Source: CAYRTV01 sp046483285 (GTDB lineage: Bacteria > Acidobacteriota > Aminicenantia > Aminicenantales > Aminicenantaceae). From it: a DNA stretch of 64,000 nucleotides. The notes beneath the pieces were generated by a model. It saw only the letters and a program-made list of their open reading frames with translations, did not search any database and was not told the DNA's origin. Both the position numbers and the translations under genes were made by a program. Numbering within the stretch: position 1 is the first letter of the stretch; the number at the start of each line of letters is the position of its first letter. The DNA is taken from contig JAWODN010000119.1 of assembly GCA_046483285.1 (NCBI GenBank), positions 10,375-74,374 of the forward strand. Direction: 5' to 3'. Below, one piece after another: positions 27,111 to 34,694 of this stretch.

Positions 27111-27430
27111 TCATTCCGGGGCACGCCGTGCCTTTGAGTGTGTCATCCCGCGGTGCGAAGCACCGAGGGATCCCTTACTGGTTCGTTTTGGCGGTGGGTT
27201 CTGCTTTCACGAGGCAGGAAGGGATTGCCGCGGCTTGCTGGCGCAAGCCTCGCAATGACAAGGGGGCATGTCATTCCGGGGCACGCCGTGCCTTTGAGTG
27301 TGTCATCCCGCGGTGCGAAGCACCGAGGGATCCCTTACTTCTTCGTCTTGGCGGTTGGCCCCGCTTTCACGAGGCAGGAAGGGATTGCCGCGGCTTGCTG
27401 GCGCAAGCCTCGCAATGACAAAGTGGAATG
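27111..27430. repeat. Two tandem 160-bp units built of small palindromes
   Basis: Units 27111-27270 and 27271-27430 are about 94% identical by eye, with differences clustered at one internal segment and at the unit end. Each contains short perfect hairpins: GGCACGCCGTGCC, GGTGCGAAGCACC and GGCTTGCTGGCGCAAGCC. Degenerate partial units flank both sides. Such arrays resemble REP/palindrome clusters found between genes. The lack of alternating unique spacers rules out CRISPR. Confidence 0.85.
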
Positions 27431-27511
27431 TCGTCCCGGGGAGCGAAGCGATGAGGGATCTGTGAGTGCCTCGGCTAATGAGTCAGAACCGACTCATCAG
27501 ACGAAGCCGAA

Positions 27512-27568
27512 TAAGATCCTCACGGCCTGCTTCGCAGGCCTCAGGATGACAGCGGAGCTGTCATTTTC
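27512..27568. repeat. 57-nt hairpin repeat, copy 1
   Basis: Identical over all 57 bases to 37547-37603. It contains two hairpins: GGCCTGCTTCGCAGGCC, and ATGACAGC-GGA-GCTGTCAT followed by TTTC. The second could end transcription weakly. In both places the 12-mer GAATAG(A/G)TCAGG or a close variant follows a few bases later. Confidence 0.85.
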
Positions 27569-27669
27569 TAAGGTATAGGTCAGGCTTGCCTGGCCTGTTC
27601 ACGGGCCGCGATCGCAATTTTTTTATGAATAAGCCAGGGGAATGAATCAGGTTGGATAAGGAGAAAACA

Positions 27670-28464
27670 ATGCCGGAATTACCCGATGTGGAAGTTTTCA
27701 GACAATATATGGAGGCCACATCTCTGCACAAGAAAATAACAGGCGTGGAGGTTGAAAATGAACGGGTCCTCCAGGATATCACTCCCTCCGGATTAGGTCA
27801 AAAGCTCAAGGGGCGCCTGTTCGAAAGAACCAGACGGCATGGAAAACATATGTTCGCCTGTGCGGATGGGGAATTCTGGGTGATGTTCCATTTCGGCATG
27901 ACCGGCTTTTTCAAGTATTTCAAGAATGAAGAAGACAAACCGCCTCACGCCCGGGTGTTGTTTCATTTTGATAATGGATTTTGTCTGGCTTATGACAGCC
28001 AGAGGATGTTGGGGAAAATCAGGATCGTGGAAGACGCGGGGGATTTTATCCGGCAGAACGAATTAGGTCAAGACGCCCTGGGTTTGTCCTGGGACGCTTT
28101 TCAAAACCGGATGCATGGCCGGCGCGGCACGGTGAAAACCGCCTTGATGAATCAGAGCCTTATGGCCGGCATCGGAAATATTTACTCGGACGAGATTTTA
28201 TTTCAAACCGGAATCCATCCTAAAACCCAAATGAACAATCTGAATGAAGGCCTTCTTAAAAAGATGCATGAGCACATGCAGAGGGTTTTGAAAACAGCCG
28301 TTGACAAAAAAGCGGATCCGGAGGAATTCCCGGATGATTTTCTGGTTCCACACCGGGGAAGCGGAAATAAATGCCCCCGCTGCGGCGGAGAGATAAAAAA
28401 AGTCAAAGTGAACAACCGGGGAACCTATTTTTGCCCGCAATGCCAGCCGTCTCCTCATAGTTGA
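27670..28464 (+). CDS. Formamidopyrimidine-DNA glycosylase / endonuclease VIII family protein
   Basis: The protein has 264 residues. The ATG at 27670 is certain because the catalytic N-terminus must be Pro-Glu right after Met (MPELPDVEVF). AAGGAG lies seven bases upstream. The H2TH domain contains NQSLMAGIGNIYSDEIL, and the C-terminal zinc finger is CPRCGGEI with YFCPQC. The enzyme removes oxidised bases and cleaves the abasic site by beta/delta elimination. It forms a repair neighbourhood with polX and ligA although a repeat cluster separates them. PELPDVE rather than PELPEVE and overall divergence make it unsafe to choose between mutM and nei. Confidence 0.88.
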   Translation: MPELPDVEVFRQYMEATSLHKKITGVEVENERVLQDITPSGLGQKLKGRLFERTRRHGKHMFACADGEFWVMFHFGMTGFFKYFKNEEDKPPHARVLFHFDNGFCLAYDSQRMLGKIRIVEDAGDFIRQNELGQDALGLSWDAFQNRMHGRRGTVKTALMNQSLMAGIGNIYSDEILFQTGIHPKTQMNNLNEGLLKKMHEHMQRVLKTAVDKKADPEEFPDDFLVPHRGSGNKCPRCGGEIKKVKVNNRGTYFCPQCQPSPHS

Positions 28465-28480
28465 ATTTAGTCTATCTGGT

Positions 28481-28640
28481 CTATCTGGTTTGTCTGGTCT
28501 GGATGGGGTATTGGGGGGATGATTCGTTTCTCACAGCGTCCTCATGGCCCATCTGTTCTTGAATTTTATGGTTGAATTCATCATAATAGCCGTTAATCAT
28601 GCGGATCACCGGGTTCTCTGAATTTAAAAAAACACTCCGT
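28481..28640 (-). pseudogene. Possible relic coding fragment
   Basis: On the minus strand about 50 codons are open up to a TAG at 28483-28481. The middle reads as ordinary protein (NPVIRMINGYYDEFN, then KIQEQMGHEDA), while the end runs into a simple repeat of CTATCTGGT. There is no start with a ribosome site, so it looks like the tail of a lost gene. I do not recognise the family. It may be chance. Confidence 0.25.
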
Positions 28641-28704
28641 GAGGGATGATGAACAGGCCGAGCCGTTTTTTACCAGCCGGAAAGACCGGGAAAGGATTGC
28701 GAAA

Positions 28705-29565
28705 ATGAAAATAGCCCTTATTCAGCAGCACGCCGTATCGGACCATGAGGACAATATGGAACGGGGGATTGAGGCTTTTAAAAAAGCAGCGGCGAACGGT
28801 GCGGGCCTCATCGCCTTTGCTGAACTGGGATTGACCTATTTCTATCCCCAAAAACCCGCGGCGGAGGAAGACAAGAAAAAAGCCGAGACCGTTCCCGGTC
28901 CCTCCACGGATGTTTTTTCTCTTTTGTCCAGAGAGCACGGGGTGGTGACTGTTCTCAATCTCTTCGAACGCTGCGGGGACAATACTTATGATGCCTCCCC
29001 GGTCATCGATGCCGACGGAACGATTCTGGGAATAACCCGGATGGCTCATGTTATGGATGGGCTGGGGTTTTATGAAAAAGGATATTATGCCCCCGGAGAT
29101 AATGAGAATTTTGTTTATGATACTTCCGCCGGCCGGATCGGTGTCGCGATCTGTTATGACCGCCATTTCCCGGAATATATGCGCTGGCTGGGGATCCAAG
29201 GGGCTCAATTGGTGGTGGTGCCCCAAGCCGGTGCGGTGGGCGAATGGCCGGAAGGATTGTTCGAAGCCGAGCTCCGGGTGGCGGCTTTTCAAAACGGATA
29301 TTTCGCGGTTCTGGTCAACCGGGTGGGAAAGGAAGACCATCTTCATTTTGCCGGAGAATCCTTTGTGGTCGATCCGGAAGGCTGTGTGTTGGCCCAAGCC
29401 CCTGCAGAAGAGGACTTTATACTTTACGCTGAAGTGGACTTGGAGAAAACAGACGGATGCACGGCCCGGCGCTTTTTTATTCCGGACAGGCGCCCAGCGC
29501 TTTACCGGAGATTTTTTTGTTCAGAAACCCCACACGTCCATCCAAAGGAAAAAGCCAGATCATGA
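28705..29565 (+). CDS. Carbon-nitrogen hydrolase (nitrilase superfamily) lacking the canonical lysine
   Basis: The protein has 286 residues. The ATG at 28705 has GGAAAGGAT upstream and gives the standard N-terminus (MKIALIQQHA). The general-base Glu is E40 (AFAELGLTYF) and the nucleophile C150 (GVAICYDRHFPEYMR). At the position of the catalytic Lys, which in N-carbamoylputrescine amidases lies in an RKSHIP-type segment, this protein reads ITRMAHVMDG with Met113. The rest, GFYEKGYYAPGD, aligns with amidases of the polyamine type. It is probably an amidase or carbamoylase of unknown substrate, or an inactive homologue. Its stop overlaps the start of a NusG paralogue (ATGA). Confidence 0.85.
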   Translation: MKIALIQQHAVSDHEDNMERGIEAFKKAAANGAGLIAFAELGLTYFYPQKPAAEEDKKKAETVPGPSTDVFSLLSREHGVVTVLNLFERCGDNTYDASPVIDADGTILGITRMAHVMDGLGFYEKGYYAPGDNENFVYDTSAGRIGVAICYDRHFPEYMRWLGIQGAQLVVVPQAGAVGEWPEGLFEAELRVAAFQNGYFAVLVNRVGKEDHLHFAGESFVVDPEGCVLAQAPAEEDFILYAEVDLEKTDGCTARRFFIPDRRPALYRRFFCSETPHVHPKEKARS

Positions 29566-30041
29566 AAAAATGGTATGTGGTGAACACTCGCCCGAAAAAA
29601 GAGTTTCAAGTGGAAAGGCTTCTAAAAGAGGGCGGCTTTGAGGTGTACAATCCCAAATACAAGCAGGAAGGTTTTGTCCGCCCCTTTTTCACGGGATATG
29701 AATTTGTGCTTTTTGAATATCCTCAGCATTTCCGCTTGGTGAAATACACCCGCGGTGTCAAATCATTAGTCGGCAATGAGGAAGGTCCTATTCCTATACA
29801 TGAAGAAATGATCGATGAAATCAAAAACAGGGAAATTGACGGGTTTATCGAGCTGGAAAAATATGGGAGTGAACCGGATGTGGGGGATGAAATTCAAGTG
29901 ATGGAAGGAGCCCTGAAGGGACTGAAAGGGGTTTTTAAAAAGGAGTTGTCGGGAACGGACCGGGCGATGATTTTATTAAATTATGTGTCCTATCAGGGCA
30001 AGCTGATAATCGAAAAAAAGAAACTGAAAAAAATATTATGA
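29562..30041 (+). CDS. NusG-like transcription elongation factor (RfaH/UpxY-type paralogue)
   Basis: The protein has 159 residues; the ATG at 29562 overlaps the preceding stop. The NGN domain is clear: KKWYVVNTRPKKEFQVERLL, an EVYNPKYK strand, then FFTGYEFVLFEY and the RGVKSLVGNEEGPIPI stretch. A KOW-like segment follows (VGDEIQVMEGALKGLKGVF) and an RNA-polymerase-facing tail (GKLIIEKKKLKKIL). Housekeeping NusG normally sits beside secE and ribosomal genes. This copy is coupled to a C-N hydrolase, so it is probably a specialised paralogue acting at selected operons. Which operons cannot be seen. Confidence 0.82.
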   Translation: MKKWYVVNTRPKKEFQVERLLKEGGFEVYNPKYKQEGFVRPFFTGYEFVLFEYPQHFRLVKYTRGVKSLVGNEEGPIPIHEEMIDEIKNREIDGFIELEKYGSEPDVGDEIQVMEGALKGLKGVFKKELSGTDRAMILLNYVSYQGKLIIEKKKLKKIL

Positions 30042-30064
30042 GCCGGACGGAATAGCATTCTCTG

Positions 30065-30150
30065 CGGCGGCCGTCAGGATGCACAGAGAAGATGCCGCAA
30101 TGCATCCAGGTTGAGTTGGGATCCGGTGATAATCAAAGCCCTGTTTTTTA
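30065..30150 (-). pseudogene. Relic of the dehydratase C-terminus
   Basis: The minus strand encodes KNRALIITGSQLNLDALRHL and then LCAS-stop, nearly the same as the last residues of the intact dehydratase at 41005-41979 (KNGALIITGSKLNLDTLRHL, then LCTS-stop). The DNA match extends six bases past the stop (CGGCCG) and then ends in both places. Nothing of the rest of the gene remains. It lies immediately left of the gnd-zwf-pgl cassette and marks a duplication or recombination junction. Confidence 0.75.
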
Positions 30151-30151
30151 A

Positions 30152-30435
30152 AAGGACAGAAATCCCCCTTGTCCTGGATCCGGGACGTTAGAGTATCATG
30201 TATTCTGATGGCTCCTCGGCTAAGAGAGAGAAAGGGAGAAGCTCTCGCAAGTGAAAAACCTGTTCCTCTTCCTGCGACCGGAAAAGGAAGATGAGGTGTT
30301 TGACGCCTGTTAACTCTAGTGTTGGTCAAACCATGATTCGCCGGCAGTATGCCAACTTGACAAAACTCCCTAATTGGCCGAAGCTGTAAAGAGTTGCAGG
30401 GGGGTGGAGGAACCCGTAAGGAAAGGAGGAGGACC
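30152..30435. other. Spacer at the left edge of the gnd-zwf-pgl cassette
   Basis: About 280 bases without a gene. A 6-bp hairpin (AGGACA/TGTCCT, about 30154-30177) follows the dehydratase relic. A TTGACA near 30357 could be a -35 box but no good -10 stands 16-18 bases from it. The right end has AAGGAGGAGG before gnd. Confidence 0.4.
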
Positions 30436-31344
30436 ATGGAACTCGCCATCATTGGACTTGGACGCATGGGCGGCAACATGGCCGAACGGCTCGTGGCGGC
30501 GGGTCATCGAGTCATCGGTTACGCCCGGCATATTGAAACGATTGAGGCCTTTGAGAAAAAGGGGATCGTCGGAGCGTCCTCCCTTGAAGATCTCGTTTCG
30601 CGGTTGGCCCCGTCGCGGGTGATCTGGATCATGATCCCGCCCGGAGATCCCGTAGACGAGGCCCTCCGGTCCTTGGTCCCCTTACTGACGCCGAACGACA
30701 TTCTCGTCGACGGAGGGAATTCCTTTTATAAAGATACCATGCGCAGGGGGTCCTTTCTGCGAGAGAGAGGAATCCACTATGTGGACTGCGGGACGAGCGG
30801 GGGGATCTGGGGGCTTAAGGAAGGCTATAGTCTGATGATCGGCGGTGACAAAGAAGCCGTTGACCATCTCCGCCCCATCTTTGAGGCTCTCGCCCCCGCG
30901 CCCGACAAAGGGTGGGGCCGGGTGGGACCCTCCGGGGCCGGTCATTTCGTCAAGATGGTGCATAACGGTATCGAGTACGGGCTGATGCAGGCCTATGCGG
31001 AGGGGTTTGCCCTTATGAAAGGCAAGTCTGAATTCGGCCTGGACCTTCACCAGGTCTCTGAGATCTGGAGATCCGGGAGCGTCGTTCGATCCTGGCTCCT
31101 CGATCTCGCGTCGGAAGCTTTGGCCGAAGACCAGGATTTGGATGCCGTCGCGCCCAATGTCGCCGATTCCGGAGAGGGACGCTGGACCGTGATGGAAGCG
31201 ATTGAGCAGGGCCGGACAGCCCCGGTCATCGCTCTGTCGCTTATGCAGCGTTTCCACTCGCAGGATCAATACGGCTTCGCGGATAGGCTCCTGGCCGTCC
31301 TGAGAAAAAAGTTCGGCGGCCACGCGGTTGAAAAGGATCAATAG
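30436..31344 (+). CDS. gnd: 6-phosphogluconate dehydrogenase (decarboxylating), short type
   Basis: The protein has 302 residues; the ATG at 30436 follows GGAAAGGAGGAGG. The N-terminal Rossmann fold has IIGLGRMGGNMAERL, then VDGGNSFYKDT and the substrate-binding YVDCGTSGGIWGLKEGYSLM, GPSGAGHFVKMVHNGIEYG with the catalytic Lys, and SWLLDLASEAL. At about 300 residues it belongs to the short GndA/YqeC-like group. It makes ribulose-5-phosphate, CO2 and NAD(P)H from 6-phosphogluconate. It is the first gene of a cassette with zwf and pgl; codons end more often in C than in neighbouring genes, which suggests a separate origin. Confidence 0.92.
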   Translation: MELAIIGLGRMGGNMAERLVAAGHRVIGYARHIETIEAFEKKGIVGASSLEDLVSRLAPSRVIWIMIPPGDPVDEALRSLVPLLTPNDILVDGGNSFYKDTMRRGSFLRERGIHYVDCGTSGGIWGLKEGYSLMIGGDKEAVDHLRPIFEALAPAPDKGWGRVGPSGAGHFVKMVHNGIEYGLMQAYAEGFALMKGKSEFGLDLHQVSEIWRSGSVVRSWLLDLASEALAEDQDLDAVAPNVADSGEGRWTVMEAIEQGRTAPVIALSLMQRFHSQDQYGFADRLLAVLRKKFGGHAVEKDQ

Positions 31345-31346
31345 CT

Positions 31347-32797
<1,451 letters not shown>

Positions 32798-32801
<4 letters not shown>

Positions 32802-33226
32802 ATGCCGGGATTGTCCGCTTCGAACGCCTCAGCGACGCAAATGAGGCCCTGGCGGAACGCCTTGCCGAAGTCACAGACGAGGCCGTCCGGACTCGAGGAC
32901 GATTCGTCCTGGCTCTCGCCGGAGGATCAACCCCGCAGGATCTCTACCGTCTTCTCGCTGAGAGATATCAAAACCGGATCCCCTGGGACCGGACACATCT
33001 CTTTTGGGGAGATGAGCGCTGGGTTCCTCGCACGGACCCGGCGAGCAACTCTCACCGGGTTTATGAGACGTTGATCTCAAAAATTCCCCTGCCGGCACGG
33101 CATCTTCATCCCATCCCTGTCGAGATCGGCCCGCCCGCTGAAGTCGCGCTTGCCTACGAGAAAACCCTGAGGGCATCCCGGCGCGCTCATCATCCAGGTC
33201 CGACACTGATTTTTCTCTTTCATTGA
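32798..33226 (+). pseudogene. pgl: 6-phosphogluconolactonase, truncated after about 140 residues
   Basis: The ATG overlaps the zwf stop. The first half is a normal lactonase: LALAGGSTPQDLYRLLAE, then THLFWGDERWVPRTDPASN, and the PARHLHPIPVE region. After HHPGPTL the frame turns into IFLFH-stop. The second half, which should contain the GMG-DGHTASLFP active-site segment, is absent, and the family norm of 230-260 residues is reached only to 142. The break is also where the C/G-rich composition ends, so the cassette was cut there. The protein is unlikely to be active. Confidence 0.8.
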
Positions 33227-33270
33227 CCTGCCTTTCTTTATGTGGTAATAGCTTAAATTGAGGAGGTAAA

Positions 33271-33621
33271 ATGAAAGAAAGCGAAGGAATCCAGCTTGAC
33301 CGTCCTTATAAATTGGAAAATGCTTCTATAGAGAAGCACCTGACAAAAACAGGCCCTGGAGTCTTCACTCTAGGGACCATGAGCGAAAGAGCCGAGTATC
33401 TGGTGGCCTATACAGGGATTGCGAAGAAAGACCTTAAAAAAGAACTCAAAAATCTTGTTGGAAAAAGCCGGCGTCCACTGTTCACCTTTGAATACACTTC
33501 TTCCCTTAAGGAAGCTTTTGAGAAACAATGCTGCATCTATCACCACTTCGATCCTCCTGATAACAAGCAACACCCCAAATCTCCTGAAGGAACAGATTGG
33601 ACCTGTCCGACTTGTCAATAA
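33271..33621 (+). CDS. Small GIY-YIG-like protein
   Basis: The protein has 116 residues behind a strong GAGGAGG. It has a GVFTLGT segment and then YLVAYTGIAKKDLKKEL, which resemble the two GIY and YIG strands plus helix. These are followed by FEYTSSLKEAFEKQCCIYHHF and a C-terminal TDWTCPTC. Similar stand-alone proteins with this order are common and unnamed. The motif is imperfect (GVF for GIY, YTG for YIG), so nuclease activity is doubtful. It begins 44 bases after the truncated pgl and may lie just outside the cassette. Confidence 0.55.
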   Translation: MKESEGIQLDRPYKLENASIEKHLTKTGPGVFTLGTMSERAEYLVAYTGIAKKDLKKELKNLVGKSRRPLFTFEYTSSLKEAFEKQCCIYHHFDPPDNKQHPKSPEGTDWTCPTCQ

Positions 33622-33751
33622 TCCGTTTATGAAAAAACGGCGGTGATAATTCACATAGTCTCCATGCTGCACACAAAGGAACCGTGGCCGGCTCAGCCTT
33701 CGTGTGTGCCGGCTTATCCATCATCCTGCTCCCATAGCCACACTTCAGAAG

Positions 33752-33795
33752 TCATTTTCATCGTTCGTGGTGCATTATACACATGATGAATTCAT
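33752..33795 (-). repeat. 44-nt dispersed repeat, copy B (inverted)
   Basis: The complement of this segment matches 27028-27071 at 41 of 44 positions. The two copies lie about 6.7 kb apart, in opposite orientation, on either side of the region that carries the gnd-zwf-pgl cassette. Its right end covers the stop codon of the small minus-strand frame at 33792. Confidence 0.7.
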
Positions 33796-33926
33796 TTAAA
33801 AATGTGTTCCATCTCAGCATCGAAGCTGTTTTCCTCTTCTAAGTCAAATATAACCCAAACCTTATTCATGGCTTCATCAGCGTTCGCCGGATGCTCCATC
33901 CGGAATGAATTCGATTTTCCTCCCAA
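33792..33926 (-). CDS. Possible small protein or gene fragment of unknown function
   Basis: Forty-four codons on the minus strand, from a TTG at 33926 with GGAGG a few bases inside rather than before it, to a TGA at 33794-33792. The text looks protein-like (MEHPANADEAMNKVWVIFDL, then EEENSFDAEMEHIF). An in-frame stop lies directly upstream of the TTG. It could be the tail of a degraded gene. I do not recognise a family. Confidence 0.25.
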   Translation of the reverse strand: MGGKSNSFRMEHPANADEAMNKVWVIFDLEEENSFDAEMEHIFK

Positions 33927-34036
33927 TCAGGTGTGTTCGCTTCCGAAAAAAATCCCAGTTTCCGGCTTTGCGGAACGTTTTCTTGCGAGGGAAGAATAAA
34001 TCCTGTCTTTTCCTTCCTGCTCCTGGGAAAAGAAGT

Positions 34037-34052
34037 TGGCATGATTTTTGTA
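34037..34052 (+). promoter_or_regulatory. Sigma-54-type promoter upstream of dodecin
   Basis: TGGCATGATTTTTGTA has the -24 GG at 34038-34039 and the -12 G at 34050, exactly 12 apart. It differs from the baeRF promoter at one of 16 positions. The predicted start near 34062 leaves a leader of about 150 bases before dodecin, which includes a small ATGCG/CGCAT hairpin and the 12-mer GAATAGTTCAGG at 34178-34189. Confidence 0.55.
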
Positions 34053-34211
34053 TTTATGTTTAATAATAAACCTGAAGTATTCAAGGGCCGAGATTGCCGC
34101 AGATGCGAGGCGCATGACTAAAAACCATGCTTACTGCTGATAAGAAAAAGATTGCGCAAACATGGTAATTTTTTTATGAATAGTTCAGGCTAAATAAAAA
34201 GGAGGAAAATC

Positions 34212-34412
34212 ATGAGTACGGCAAAAGTCATTGAAATTATCGGAAGTTCGGAAACAAGCTGGGAAGACGCAGCCCAAAAAGCTTTATTGGACGCGGAAAA
34301 ATCAGTGGAAGGCATAACCGGTTTAGAAGTGGTATCGCAAACTGCAGAGGTTGAAAATAACAAGATTAAATATTACAAAACTGCTATTCGAGTCGCCTTT
34401 ATTGTTAAATGA
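34212..34412 (+). CDS. Dodecin (flavin-binding)
   Basis: The protein has 66 residues with AAGGAGG upstream. The sequence pattern AKVIEIIGSSETSWEDAAQK, a following helix, then GLEVVSQTAEVENNKI and YYKTAIRVAFIVK is that of dodecins, small beta-alpha-beta-beta proteins that assemble into hollow dodecamers and store riboflavin or FMN. It is a single-gene unit, with non-coding repeats on both sides and a sigma-54-like promoter about 170 bases upstream. Length is exactly standard. The flavin-binding Trp is present (SWEDA). Confidence 0.93.
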   Translation: MSTAKVIEIIGSSETSWEDAAQKALLDAEKSVEGITGLEVVSQTAEVENNKIKYYKTAIRVAFIVK

Positions 34413-34456
34413 CCACGATTCTTCATTCAGCCTGACCTATTCACAACCCGGGATGG

Positions 34457-34529
34457 CCGCAGATGCCGGAGTTGCGGCGAGGAAGCCGCGGCCCTTCACT
34501 GCGACAAGCGGCAACTCCGGCATATGCGG
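34457..34529. repeat. 19-bp inverted repeat with 35-base spacer
   Basis: CCGCAGATGCCGGAGTTGC (34457-34475) faces GCAACTCCGGCATATGCGG (34511-34529), with one mismatch in 19. The 11-mer GCCGCAGATGC at its left edge also occurs about 360 bases earlier (near 34095-34105). Beyond its left arm lies the complement of GAATAGGTCAGG (34431-34442). No T-run follows, so it is not an ordinary terminator. Confidence 0.75.
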
Positions 34530-34694
34530 TGAGTTCCGGCCTTTCGAACCATTTTTTCATGAATTTACCATATAGGGAAGCACACCGCCTGGTTTTTTTG
34601 AAGCGCGTTTGGGAAAAGGCGAGCCGCGGATACCCTGGATTCACATCTAAGACCTGAGCCGGAATATGCATTTTCTGATTGAAAAGGAGATAAA

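Larger units (their letters stand above)
26997..27669. other. Gene-free, repeat-rich spacer between ligA and the Fpg-type gene
   Basis: The 673 bases contain no credible gene. They hold, in order, a 44-nt dispersed repeat, a degenerate partial repeat unit (about 27079-27110), two 160-bp tandem units, a further degenerate partial unit (about 27430-27470), the 57-nt hairpin repeat, the 12-mer-like GTATAGGTCAGG (27573-27584), and an AATTTTTTTATGAATA segment (about 27618-27633) shared with the dodecin leader. Open frames crossing the units are a by-product of the repeats. Confidence 0.75.
33622..34036. other. Spacer with repeat copy B and a small minus-strand frame
   Basis: No firmly recognisable gene. 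It holds a GCCGGC-based hairpin (about 33689-33714), the 44-nt repeat copy B, a possible 44-codon minus-strand frame, and AT-rich sequence leading to the sigma-54-like promoter at 34037. Longer frames on both strands (for example 33802-33999 plus and 33866-34084 minus) have no ribosome site and no recognisable product. Confidence 0.5.

Noticed and set aside
27111..27430. Possible CRISPR array
   Set aside because: There are only two adjacent 160-bp units without short constant repeats and unique spacers, and no cas gene is in the window.
27041..27578. Two long plus-strand open frames across the repeat cluster
   Set aside because: They arise because the 160-bp repeat units happen to lack stops. 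The translations repeat the unit, contain no recognisable domain and have no ribosome sites.
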